Below are positions 29,962 to 37,956 of a DNA stretch of 64,000 bases, piece after piece (the first letter of the stretch is position 1; each line of letters opens with the position of its first letter). The DNA is from Shewanella woodyi ATCC 51908 (GTDB lineage Bacteria; Pseudomonadota; Gammaproteobacteria; Enterobacterales; Shewanellaceae). The translations under genes and the position numbers were made by a program. The stretch spans positions 3,596,001-3,660,000 of the forward strand of contig NC_010506.1 of assembly GCF_000019525.1 (NCBI RefSeq), in the 5' to 3' direction. A model generated the notes under the pieces. That model was not told the origin of the DNA and made no database searches. It was given only the letters and a program-made list of their open reading frames with translations.

Positions 29962-30233
29962 TTGAGGAACTACAACACTCACTCGAGACTATTTACGATA
30001 CATGGTTCTACAATGATCCAGTAAAACAAGCCTATCGTTCATTTAATATTTATTTTCGCAACTATGTCAATCAGTTAGACCTACCCAACAATCATTGATT
30101 CACATATGACTTAGACAGCACCATGGAAGGATATGGCTCAGATGAGTTTGTTGAATATAACCTTTACAACTCACTGCTTCAATATGGTTTCAATGAGTCA
30201 AGTGTTGGCTTAACTCGTTATCTAGCTTATTAG
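29962..30233 (+). pseudogene. 3' remnant of an unknown gene with an in-frame TGA
   Basis: From the right end of the IS200-like element one frame is open for 45 codons (EELQHSLETIYDTWFYNDP ...), hits TGA at 30096-30098, then continues in the same frame for 44 codons (FTYDLDSTMEGYGSDEF ... LTRYLAY) to TAG at 30231. The similar amino-acid style on both sides suggests one gene, truncated at its 5' end by the element and later broken by a stop. I do not recognise the family. It ends 50 bases before the helicase gene. Confidence 0.5.
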
Positions 30234-30283
30234 CTCTGATTGCTGTCAAAGCCATTATTATAGAATTAGTATAGGACCTACAA

Positions 30284-33097
30284 ATGCAACGAAGAAAATT
30301 GCTTCCTATTAGGGGAAGTCATGTAAAAAGAATAGGCGAACAAGATCCAAATAGAACAGGGATCATTGTGGATAATTACCCAGAAACATCATCGGTAAAA
30401 GTACATTGGGTTCATGATAAGACAGAGTCTGTTCAAACTGTCGATGCTCTAGTAAATGGATTTAGGTTAGGTACTGGTGTTATCGCTCCCACCACTTCAG
30501 ATGGCAGGAAGTTAGGCGAAGGCCAACTGACCCAATACCGAAAGATTGCTGGACAAGAACTTTTACTCGTTGAGTTTCATGAAAGCAATGAAAAACGCTG
30601 GCTCCCTTACCAATTATTAAGCCAGGCAAAAGACGTAAAACACGAATTAGTCACCTTAAAACACTCTGCTGCAGAGAAAGTAAGGTTAAAGACGTTAGCT
30701 CACGCCATTACTATTTGGAATGAAAATACTGGTGCGCTTTCAAATTTAAATATCGATCCACTGCCCCACCAAATTCACCTCGTTCATCATATTCTAAATT
30801 CTGGCAATTTAAATTGGCTAATCGCTGACGATGTTGGTCTTGGTAAAACAGTTGAAACCATCTTATTAATGAGTGCATTGCAGCACCGAAAACAACTAAA
30901 AAGTGTTTTACTCATTACCCCAGCTGGACTAACTCAACAGTGGCAAGAGGAAATTATTGAAAAGGCGCCTAACTTACCGCGCTTTAATGTTTATGGCACA
31001 GATTTTCCGACCAAACATGAACACCATTGGTTTAAAAATGACTTTGTTGTTGCATCTATGGACCGTTTGAAAAACAAAGACCACCTAAATATTTTACTTG
31101 ATAGTCGTCAATATGACTTAATCATTGTCGATGAAGCGCATCGCCTATCTCGACGCCAATATGGCTACAAACTCGATAGCTCGGAAAGGTTTGAATTAGT
31201 TGCCGAGTTACGTAAACAAAATCAAAATGGCAATTTAATCCTCCTTACTGCGACCCCACATCAAGGTATGCAAGACAAGTTTATTGCGCTCCTTGAGCTA
31301 CTTAGACCTGAACGAAAGAGTGATCTTTTAAAAATAGATGTTAACCCTGAAGTTTTGAGTGAATTTGTATTTCGTAACTATAAGGCCGACGTAACGGATC
31401 TTGATGGTAACTTTGTATTCCACGGTAAAACCACTCGGTCAGTTCAAGTTCAAACGAATGAGCAGGCAATTGAATTTGATAGCTCACTAAGAAAATATCT
31501 AAAGCGCGGGTACTCTGCTTCCAAGGCTCTTGGGAGAGAAGGAAATGCTATTGGCTTTGTTATGACTGTGTATCGTAAGCTTGCTGCTTCAAGTGTGGCA
31601 GCAATCCATAAAGCACTACTTAACCGCTTAGATCGACTCCAAAACCAACTATCCTCATTGGATTCTGTTGATATTGATGAAGATAGCCCTTTTCAAGGTG
31701 AACAAGAGGAGTCATTGGCACAAAAATCTTCTGAAAAAGAATTTTTTAGTGGTGAAATTGGCTTACTAAAAGAGTTGATTATTGATGCAACTAACTTACT
31801 TGAGCATGACAATAAGTCTAAACAGTTTATCGATACTATTATCACAAAAATCTTAAAGAATAATCCGAAGGAAAAGGTACTAATATTTACAGAGTATCGC
31901 TCTACACAACAATATTTAGCTAAAACCCTACAACAGAAAATAGGCGCTGATAGCGTCAATTTAATTTATGGTGGAATGAAGCTAGATGAACGAAAACAAC
32001 AAATTTATGACTTTGAAAATACAGGTCAATTCTTAATATCAACAGAAGCTGGCGGTGAAGGTATTAACCTACAAGAGCATTGCCATATCATGATCAACTA
32101 TGACTTACCATGGAACCCTATGAGGTTGGTTCAAAGAGTTGGCCGTCTATATCGCTACGGACAACTGAAGCGAGTTGTAGTATTTAATATTAACTCGTCA
32201 GACTCATTGGATGAAAAAGTACTCGAAACTATGTATGGGCGTGTTGAGGCGGTAGTAAAAGACTTAGCTCAAGTTCAGTCTTCAGAGTTTAACGATGCAC
32301 TAATGGATGACATTTTAGGCGAAGTATCTAGCTTAATTGATATCGAATCTATTCTAGAAAACGCCCAATCAGAAGCCATTGAACGAACAAACCAAAGGAT
32401 CAATGAAGCGGTAGAAAAAGCCAAAGAGTCGGCCGAACTTCAGCGTGATCTTTTCCAACATGCGATCAATTCAAATGATGTCCGCAATGACAACCCGATA
32501 AATATTAACAAACAACATGTTGCTGCTTTCATATCTGGGATCTGTGAATTACTTGATATTGAAATTATGAGTAAGCTACACAACGATGAAGTATGGCAAT
32601 TAAGAATACCGCCCAATGTGATGGAACTGCTACAAACGAAAAGAAGCAGACACGATATTAGCTTTGATAGAAAAATTGCGTCAACCAGAGCTAATACCCA
32701 ATATATTGATGTTGACTCTTATTTGATGAAGTTATTTTTATCACACGCTATGAATTATAACTTTAAAGGCAAAGCTGCGCACTTACACGCAGAACAACTT
32801 GCTGCAAGCGCATTTATGGCGTGTATCTTAACCTGGCAAAACAGTGTGGGAATTAGAAAGCGGCAAGATTTTACGATTTTGAGTATGGAAAATGGGGAAA
32901 TCGTAGAGAATACGGAGGAAATATTAAACTGGTTACTTCTCCCCGCGAATGACGCAGAAAATAAGCCACACTCTATTGATAAGAGACGACTTTTTCAATT
33001 AACCCAAGCTTTTGCTGAAAAAAAATTAGCGGTTAACATTAACCTGCATACTTTTCCAGAGAAAGTGCACTGGGTAAGCGCTGCAGTAATCAATTAG
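30284..33097 (+). CDS. SNF2/RapA-like superfamily 2 helicase-type ATPase
   Basis: This 937-residue protein has a tandem N-terminal SH3/tudor-like region as in RapA (GTGVIAPTTSDGRKLGEGQL; WLPYQLL), then a full SNF2 ATPase core: Walker A ADDVGLGKTVE, DEAH box VDEAHRLS, LLTATPHQG, and in the second lobe STEAGGEGINLQ and QRVGRLYRYGQ. The C-terminal 300 residues are not recognised beyond weak likeness to RapA-type tails (ISFDRKIAST). RapA itself recycles RNA polymerase; stand-alone SNF2 proteins of this size in mobile regions are often parts of phage-defence loci (DrmD- or DpdE-like), but no partner genes are present, so defence is inference. AGGA precedes the ATG. AT-rich relative to the flanking chromosome. 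Confidence 0.85.
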   Translation: MQRRKLLPIRGSHVKRIGEQDPNRTGIIVDNYPETSSVKVHWVHDKTESVQTVDALVNGFRLGTGVIAPTTSDGRKLGEGQLTQYRKIAGQELLLVEFHESNEKRWLPYQLLSQAKDVKHELVTLKHSAAEKVRLKTLAHAITIWNENTGALSNLNIDPLPHQIHLVHHILNSGNLNWLIADDVGLGKTVETILLMSALQHRKQLKSVLLITPAGLTQQWQEEIIEKAPNLPRFNVYGTDFPTKHEHHWFKNDFVVASMDRLKNKDHLNILLDSRQYDLIIVDEAHRLSRRQYGYKLDSSERFELVAELRKQNQNGNLILLTATPHQGMQDKFIALLELLRPERKSDLLKIDVNPEVLSEFVFRNYKADVTDLDGNFVFHGKTTRSVQVQTNEQAIEFDSSLRKYLKRGYSASKALGREGNAIGFVMTVYRKLAASSVAAIHKALLNRLDRLQNQLSSLDSVDIDEDSPFQGEQEESLAQKSSEKEFFSGEIGLLKELIIDATNLLEHDNKSKQFIDTIITKILKNNPKEKVLIFTEYRSTQQYLAKTLQQKIGADSVNLIYGGMKLDERKQQIYDFENTGQFLISTEAGGEGINLQEHCHIMINYDLPWNPMRLVQRVGRLYRYGQLKRVVVFNINSSDSLDEKVLETMYGRVEAVVKDLAQVQSSEFNDALMDDILGEVSSLIDIESILENAQSEAIERTNQRINEAVEKAKESAELQRDLFQHAINSNDVRNDNPININKQHVAAFISGICELLDIEIMSKLHNDEVWQLRIPPNVMELLQTKRSRHDISFDRKIASTRANTQYIDVDSYLMKLFLSHAMNYNFKGKAAHLHAEQLAASAFMACILTWQNSVGIRKRQDFTILSMENGEIVENTEEILNWLLLPANDAENKPHSIDKRRLFQLTQAFAEKKLAVNINLHTFPEKVHWVSAAVIN

Positions 33098-33354
33098 TTT
33101 ATCTTTCAAGAGAGGTCGGCTAAGTGCAATAACTGGTAGAGCTTATCTAATGTGGTACAGCTAAGCTCTATCATCAACTTACAGACGCCAACTTTGACAA
33201 AATAAAACATATCTAGTTGCCAATAGTTCACTATTGAATAACCTATCTATTATTACTGGAGGACAGGGAAGCCTCAAGTCAGTGCACAGTGAATGAACCA
33301 AAGTGTTCAATTGCTTCCACAACTGTAACTATTAAAATAATAGCTCTGCCGGGG

Positions 33355-33378
33355 AAAGACACATTGCGTGTCTTTTGT
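33355..33378 (+). terminator. Terminator downstream of the helicase gene
   Basis: AAAGACAC (33355-33362) pairs perfectly with GTGTCTTT (33368-33375) around ATTGC and runs into TTTTG. It lies between the helicase gene and the convergent gene ending at 33392, and could serve either strand. Confidence 0.65.
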
Positions 33379-33391
33379 CGTTATACCTAAA

Positions 33392-34195
33392 CTACGAGTA
33401 AAAAATGTTGGTCAGCTCATCACACAACACCGTTCGGTGGACTATCCGAGCCTTAAGTAGTTCTGCATCCTCGTGGCTTAGCAACACCTGCCGCGTCTTT
33501 TTTTCAAACCTTGTTGGCATTTCCTCATATAGTTGGTTATGCAGCCTCTTTATGTCATTGAAGATTTGCTGTGACTGCGAGAACAGCATGACCTTGCTGT
33601 AATAGCAATGCTTGAGGCCGTACAGCCACTTTAGGAGGATGGTTTGCCTAGCGGCCTTAGTCTTAAATGAATGCTCAATTTCAATCGCTGCAATGGTGCC
33701 ATCAGACTCTAACGCTATACCGTCGACATTGCGCACATCATTAGATTTAAATAGCCGCTTAAACTCAGGCTCAGTAACAAAGGAATACCAATAGGGTTTA
33801 GCTATATTATCTTTCGTTCGGTTATGAACGCCCTTTAGCAGAACGTACTGCATCATAAGGTCGTGCATAATGGTGTTTTGGTTAACTCGTAAGCTTGGCT
33901 CTCCAGCGCGAAAGTAGACCGCAATTGATAACAACTCTTCTGCGTATTTCGCCCCTGCATAGTCGAGCACATAAACGCGTCCATCGATAGAACGGTGAGT
34001 GATTACAAGACTCAGTAATTTCTCGCTGACAAGTTTGTTCAAATGCTCTAATGCCAGCCGGTGTGGAATGCCATAAAGCCAGCTGATAATCGTTGGAGAT
34101 GTAAGGCCAAAACGCGTCACAATTTTCATTGTTAAGACTCGCCTATCTTTACCAATCTGATTGTTACTTATTCCTGGTTGATAGTCCATTGGCAT
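33392..34195 (-). CDS. Winged-helix protein resembling plasmid replication-relaxation (MobC-like) proteins
   Basis: The 267-residue protein has an N-terminal winged helix (residues about 18-75; ISWLYGIPHRLALEHLNKL and LVITHRSIDGRVYVLDYAG form the helix and wing). The C-terminal half has VRNVDGIALESDG and IAAIEIEHSFK, an order of D, ExE and K like a PD-(D/E)XK nuclease fold. This layout is seen in the Replic_Relax/MobC group carried by plasmids and integrative elements, which I name as the best guess only. Start could also be the Met two codons on; neither has a strong ribosome binding site. It is convergent with the helicase gene and points to mobile-element ancestry of this segment. Confidence 0.55.
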   Translation of the reverse strand: MPMDYQPGISNNQIGKDRRVLTMKIVTRFGLTSPTIISWLYGIPHRLALEHLNKLVSEKLLSLVITHRSIDGRVYVLDYAGAKYAEELLSIAVYFRAGEPSLRVNQNTIMHDLMMQYVLLKGVHNRTKDNIAKPYWYSFVTEPEFKRLFKSNDVRNVDGIALESDGTIAAIEIEHSFKTKAARQTILLKWLYGLKHCYYSKVMLFSQSQQIFNDIKRLHNQLYEEMPTRFEKKTRQVLLSHEDAELLKARIVHRTVLCDELTNIFYS

Positions 34196-34390
34196 AGAGA
34201 TATAGGGTTGTATAACCGCCCTGCCTCACCCGCTATTTCAGGAGCTATTTCACCCGCGATTTAGCCGTTGAATTATATGGTTTTGCTCATTCATCTTGAT
34301 ATCCGTTGTTTTGTTGAACATGGTTATCAAGAGGTAGAACCTTAAAATACAAACAATGCCTGTTTAAGCAAAAAAGTACTGATTTTTATT

Positions 34391-34443
34391 CCGAGATGCT
34401 TATTTCCCCCTCTCGGGATGAAAATAGCGATAGGTATCGCTAT
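34391..34443. repeat. Two adjacent perfect palindromes
   Basis: CCGAGA (34391-34396) pairs with TCTCGG (34411-34416), and ATAGCGATA (34424-34432) pairs with TATCGCTAT (34435-34443) with only two bases between the arms. They lie in the gap between the MobC-like gene start and the integrase remnant. They could be an operator, a recombination site arm or a terminator pair; no T-run follows. Confidence 0.5.
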
Positions 34444-34459
34444 CAAGCCAAGCTTTGCC

Positions 34460-34676
34460 TGATGGATGAATCACTTCGTGGCTGAAACTGGCCTTGATAA
34501 ACTAAATATGAAACACATTCACTAAGTCGCACAAAGTTTATTTGATCTATACCAAAACTAGGAACTTACGATCTACTCAGTTACTTCTGGGTCATGCTAA
34601 GCTCGAAAGCACGATTGAATACCTTGGTGTAGAGATTGAAGATGCACTAAGAATTTCAGAGAGTTGTGAGACATAA
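34460..34676 (+). pseudogene. 3' remnant of a tyrosine recombinase/integrase
   Basis: The last part of a phage-type integrase can be read across at least two frameshifts: WMNHFVAETGLDKLNM in one frame, YETHSLSRTK in the next, then LIYTKTRNLRSTQLLLGH and KLESTIEYLGVEIEDAL to TAA at 34674-34676. THSL-RTK holds the Arg of the second conserved box (HxxR-like region) and LLLGH plus the later Tyr in EYLG match the C-terminal catalytic His and Tyr. Nothing of the N-terminal half was found. The gene is dead, and marks the site of a past integrated element. Confidence 0.75.
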
Positions 34677-34685
34677 GGAATCGCT

Positions 34686-34858
34686 ATGCAATGCCCTGAA
34701 TGTGAGAATCTTTTGGTTGGGATTGGATTGAAGATGAACGCATCTAGCCAAATGAAACCTTTGAATGCCCAAGTTGTGGGGTGATGCTGCGTTACACCAC
34801 CGATGAAGGCACCTATTACGGCGCTCAGCATAAAACCGTTGAAGTGGTGGATGATTAA
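34686..34858 (+). pseudogene. Broken small zinc-ribbon gene
   Basis: Starting at ATG 34686, MQCPECEN gives the first Cys pair, but that frame ends early. A shifted frame reads DWIEDERI, a stop, then PNETFECPSCGVMLRYTTD and ends at 34858 (KTVEVVDD). Together these form a CxxC...CxxC zinc ribbon of about 57 residues interrupted by one frameshift and one stop. It directly follows the integrase remnant and overlaps the start region of the DUF1643 gene. Confidence 0.6.
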
Positions 34859-34859
34859 A

Positions 34860-35327
34860 ATGAAAAAATCAGCAGTATTATCAGATTGCCGACAGTATCG
34901 CTATGAACTGTGGCGTGTTTGGGACGAATCGAAACCCTATACGGTGTTCATTGGACTCAATCCGTCTACAGCAGATGAAACAGAGGATGACCCAACAATT
35001 AGACGCTGTATTAACTTTGCCAAAAGTTGGGGATATGGTGGACTTTGTATGGTCAACCTTTTCGCTTTTCGTGCTACACAGCCGGAAGATATGAAGCGAG
35101 CTAGTGACCCTATTGGTAGCCAAAACGATTCAACCTTACTACGACTGGCTGAAAATGCTGGAGTGATAGTTGCCGCTTGGGGTAATGATGGTGTCTTCAT
35201 GGAACGCTCCAGCAAGGTGAGAACAATGCTCCCTACAATCTCAGCTTTAAAGGTAAATAAATCTGGTGAACCTGCACATCCGCTTTACTTAAAATCATCA
35301 TTAACGCCTGTTGCGTTTGTAGATTAA
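34860..35327 (+). CDS. DUF1643-family protein
   Basis: The 155-residue protein matches DUF1643: LWRVWDESKPYTVFIGLNPS, TADETEDDPTIRRC, FAKSWGYGGLCMVNLFAFRA and the later VAAWGNDG. The family is common in phages and mobile elements and has no firmly established role; the fold is thought to be related to uracil-DNA glycosylase-like proteins, which I give only as a recollection. I chose the ATG at 34860, which follows the preceding zinc-ribbon remnant stop directly; an ATG three codons earlier overlaps that stop. The gene appears intact although both upstream neighbours are broken. Confidence 0.8.
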   Translation: MKKSAVLSDCRQYRYELWRVWDESKPYTVFIGLNPSTADETEDDPTIRRCINFAKSWGYGGLCMVNLFAFRATQPEDMKRASDPIGSQNDSTLLRLAENAGVIVAAWGNDGVFMERSSKVRTMLPTISALKVNKSGEPAHPLYLKSSLTPVAFVD

Positions 35328-35421
35328 AGATTGCTCTCTATATCACGATATTAGAGTTTGATCATCAAGGTGCATTTACATGCTTAAAATGCACTAATTA
35401 TTTGTAAAATAGGAGTTATAC

Positions 35422-35685
35422 ATGGGAGCTGGAGGTCGTCGAGATCCAAGCGAGTACACGTCTATTATTTGTGAAGTTTTTTATGACGCATCAAGACGTA
35501 AGAATGGTGTTAGACCTGTGGTTGGCCAGCCTTTTCCTAATGATATGAAGGTCGAATGTGCCAAAGCTATTCGTGCTCTGCCGCTAGGTACTCAAATTAA
35601 GTTGTCAGTCGTTGAAACCGAGAAGGAAGGCAGCAGACCATTCCTCTATAGCAGCTATAAATGGGCTTATGACATTATCAAATAA
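35422..35685 (+). CDS. Small hypothetical protein (87 aa)
   Basis: This 87-residue protein is not one I recognise. It starts MGAGGRRDPSEYTS and is rich in charged residues with a predicted mixed alpha/beta pattern, no signal peptide and no membrane helix. A strong AGGAG site sits seven bases before the ATG, which makes it a credible gene. It follows the DUF1643 gene by 94 bases on the same strand and might share its transcript. Its context is a decayed mobile region. Confidence 0.6.
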   Translation: MGAGGRRDPSEYTSIICEVFYDASRRKNGVRPVVGQPFPNDMKVECAKAIRALPLGTQIKLSVVETEKEGSRPFLYSSYKWAYDIIK

Positions 35686-35800
35686 TCAGCCGTAGCAATA
35701 GACTACTGTTTAATTAATTGTGATAGTCGAGACGTCTGACTGAATATTACTTTATGGAAGGTTACAGCGATGACTTCCCAAGTACGATGGAAGCTATAAT

Positions 35801-36288
35801 ATGAGCGATTTGGAAACCAGACATTTCTTTGACGGTGACAAGCAAAAATCAGTATGTTTACCTCGTGACTTCTAGCCTAGTCTTCAAGAACTAGCGAATG
35901 AGACAGCTAAATCTGAAAATTGGTTAGGAGGTACCGAAACCGATTGGGATAATCTGAATATTTGGCTCTTAGGGGAAATTCGTTCATGGATGGATTCTAC
36001 CAATGATTCAACTAGGTGGGTTACATCACGAAGCCCCGAGCTGTATCAGTCATATATCAAACAAGAATATCTAGCAGAATTATTGAACCTTTTAATAATG
36101 AATTCGGTGAAGCAGAAAAAGCCCTCAGAAAAATCGGCTCTAACCTATGGTTTAGTGGTTTACCGAAAGATTTACAGGATTATCTGGTTTCTAATACGGT
36201 TGAATGCTTTGATACTTGGGACATGTCGATGGAGCAAGCCGCAACACAGGTTATTTCTGCTTTCGAAGCAATGAACTCACGTGAATGA
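35801..36288 (+). pseudogene. Decayed hypothetical gene with a stop and a frameshift
   Basis: From ATG 35801 the frame reads MSDLETRHFFDGDKQK ... CLPRDF, meets TAG at 35873-35875, and continues in the same frame (ELANETAKSENWLGG, DNLNIWLLGEIRSWMD, YQSYIKQEYLAELL) to near 36090. From there the coding continues in another frame (EPFNNEFGEAEKALRKIG, then DLQDYLVSNTVECFDTWDMS) to TGA at 36288. One ancestral protein of about 160 residues explains the whole stretch. I do not recognise it. The last 90 codons form an open frame by themselves and could in principle still be expressed. Confidence 0.55.
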
Positions 36289-36460
36289 TTGCCTAGGCTA
36301 TAACTAACGCAAAATGTTTAAAGCGCTTTTGTCCCAGAGCGACTTAGGCTCCAATCTAAAAGCTCATTTTTACCGTATAAATATCTACGACTTCACATGA
36401 GCTGTATTTGGGCAAATTCTACTGATTGAAAACGCAAATTTGATAGACCAAAACAATAAT

Positions 36461-36802
36461 GGGGCAAAAGTAAGTTACGAACCCCTACCAAGTAAAGCAA
36501 AATCGAAGAGACAAATGAACAGGTGTAGATGCGGCTGCGAGCTTCGGCTTCAGGGCGAAGTTTCACTTTGTGGAACTCTTTGAGCGAGAGGTAAGGATGC
36601 CCAACTGGCAGTTTAACAGGGAAGTTATTGGAAGTCGCAGAGCGCCCAGGGATGGGTTTACAGCGTACCGAGAGATTACTTGCACATAAGCACGCTGCAA
36701 GCGATAGATCACAATGAAGGGCAGACCTTCAAAAACTCACCCAATAACAAAAATTCAAATGAACCAACTCAAAAAATGTAATTAGTCTTCATTCGAAGGT
36801 AA
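36461..36802 (+). repeat. Interspersed repeat, copy C
   Basis: Same left end as copies A and B (GGGGCAAAAGTAAGTTACGA, AAATCGAAGAG, ACAGGTGTAGATGCGGC) and same right end (GCACATAAGCACGCTGCAAG, AATGAAGG, TCTTCATTCGAAGGT). The core of about 150 bases differs, with GCGAGCTTCGGCTTCAGGGC as a hairpin-rich start. It lies to the right of the accessory genes, in the same orientation as copies A and B. Sequence 36289-36460 before it holds no gene. Confidence 0.8.
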
Positions 36803-36814
36803 AACAGCTTTTCC

Positions 36815-36850
36815 CCACGGAGGACACAGAGACCACGGAGAAGTGCAAAA
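36815..36850 (+). repeat. 36-bp direct repeat, right copy
   Basis: CCACGGAGGACACAGAG followed by ACCACGGAGAAGTGCAAAA, matching 28342-28378 apart from one indel and one or two substitutions. It sits just downstream of repeat copy C, as the left copy sits downstream of copy B. Confidence 0.8.
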
Positions 36851-36867
36851 CAAAGTACAACATCACA

Positions 36868-36982
36868 AGCCAAATCGAAGCGATAGATAACAATGAAGGT
36901 ACAACCTTCAAACACAACACCAATTATCAAACCAGCCAGAAGCTAAACAAGAAAATGTAATCAGCCTTCATTCGAAGGCTAA
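36868..36982 (+). repeat. Interspersed repeat, copy D, core deleted
   Basis: AAGCCAAATCGAAG from the left end is joined directly to CGATAGATAACAATGAAGG and the right end (CCAGAAGCTAAACAAG, GCCTTCATTCGAAGGC). The variable core is missing. The closing GCCTTCATTCGAAGGC hairpin ends about 10 bases from the LysR gene stop. Confidence 0.75.
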
Positions 36983-36991
36983 CCCATTTTG

Positions 36992-37912
36992 TTATTCACC
37001 TCGCAGTAAATTTGGCATCTCCTTCAATAAAAAATCAACCAAAGCTTTGGTTTTTGCAGGTAAAAGCTCTCTTCTTGGGTAAACAATGTATATAGGTAGA
37101 TTTCCTATGGATTGATATTCTGGTAATACGGGTATCAAGGCTCCCTCCTCCATAGTGTCACCAAGTAAGCTTTTATCAGTCAGTAATACTCCAGCATGTT
37201 CAAGTGCAGCAGATATCAACACACCTGGATCGTTGATACTCAAAGGCCCAGAGACAACTACAGTCTCCTCCCCCCTCTGTTCACTGAAAAACGTCCAAGA
37301 GTTCATTGCCAATTTTTTGTTTCGATAAAACAAACAACGATGGTGTAATAGATCCGAAGGTGTTTTTAACGCTGGAGCACCTGTTAAATATTCAGGAGTT
37401 GCACAAAGCACACCTGACAAATCACCAAGCTTACGAGCGATCAAGCTTGAATCGGGCAAGTAACCAACTCGAATAGAAACATCTATGTTTTCCGCTACCA
37501 TGTCGATAAATCGATCTTCTAACTGCAGATTCACATTAACTTTAGGATAGAGCGAAAGAAATCGGGTCAACAAAGGAACAAGATGAACCCGCCCCTGTGC
37601 ACTAGCACATGAAATATTCAGATCCCCTGCGACTATCGATTGAGAATCTTCACTGATGTGTTCAATGGTTTGAAGTGCCAACTCTACTTTATGTGCCTCT
37701 TTAAGCACTTGACGACCCACCTCGGTCAATGCAATTTTACGAGTCGTTCGATTAAATAATCTTGAACCGATTTTTTTCTCTAACGCTGCTAGCTGTTTGC
37801 TGACTGAAGAGCGGCTCATCCCTAATAACTGCGCAGCAGCAGTTAAACTTCCCTGTCTATTTATATGAGAAAAAAGAACCAATCCCTGCATGTTTTCGTT
37901 TACAAGTGCCAT
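36992..37912 (-). CDS. LysR-family transcriptional regulator
   Basis: The 306-residue protein has an N-terminal winged HTH (GSLTAAAQLLGMSRSSVSKQ, LEKKIGSRLFNRTTRKIALT) and a C-terminal substrate-binding domain of the LTTR type (GDLNISCASAQGRVHLVPLL, in part; VSIRVGYLPDSSLIARKLG). It belongs to the CrgA/DsdC-like group common next to oxidoreductases. I chose the ATG at 37912, preceded by GTAGG; an ATG at 37933 adds seven residues without a ribosome binding site. It is divergent from the oxidoreductase-hchA pair across 120 bases and probably controls it, perhaps in response to electrophiles or aldehydes (inference). Confidence 0.88.
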   Translation of the reverse strand: MALVNENMQGLVLFSHINRQGSLTAAAQLLGMSRSSVSKQLAALEKKIGSRLFNRTTRKIALTEVGRQVLKEAHKVELALQTIEHISEDSQSIVAGDLNISCASAQGRVHLVPLLTRFLSLYPKVNVNLQLEDRFIDMVAENIDVSIRVGYLPDSSLIARKLGDLSGVLCATPEYLTGAPALKTPSDLLHHRCLFYRNKKLAMNSWTFFSEQRGEETVVVSGPLSINDPGVLISAALEHAGVLLTDKSLLGDTMEEGALIPVLPEYQSIGNLPIYIVYPRRELLPAKTKALVDFLLKEMPNLLRGE

Positions 37913-37956
37913 AAGCCTACAAATTGATTCCATAATGGAAACAATATAGTGCGTAT

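Noticed and set aside
30096..30098. TGA as a selenocysteine codon
   Set aside because: No SECIS-like hairpin directly after it was evident, no Cys homologue is known, and the 5' end of the gene is missing, so a pseudogene is simpler.
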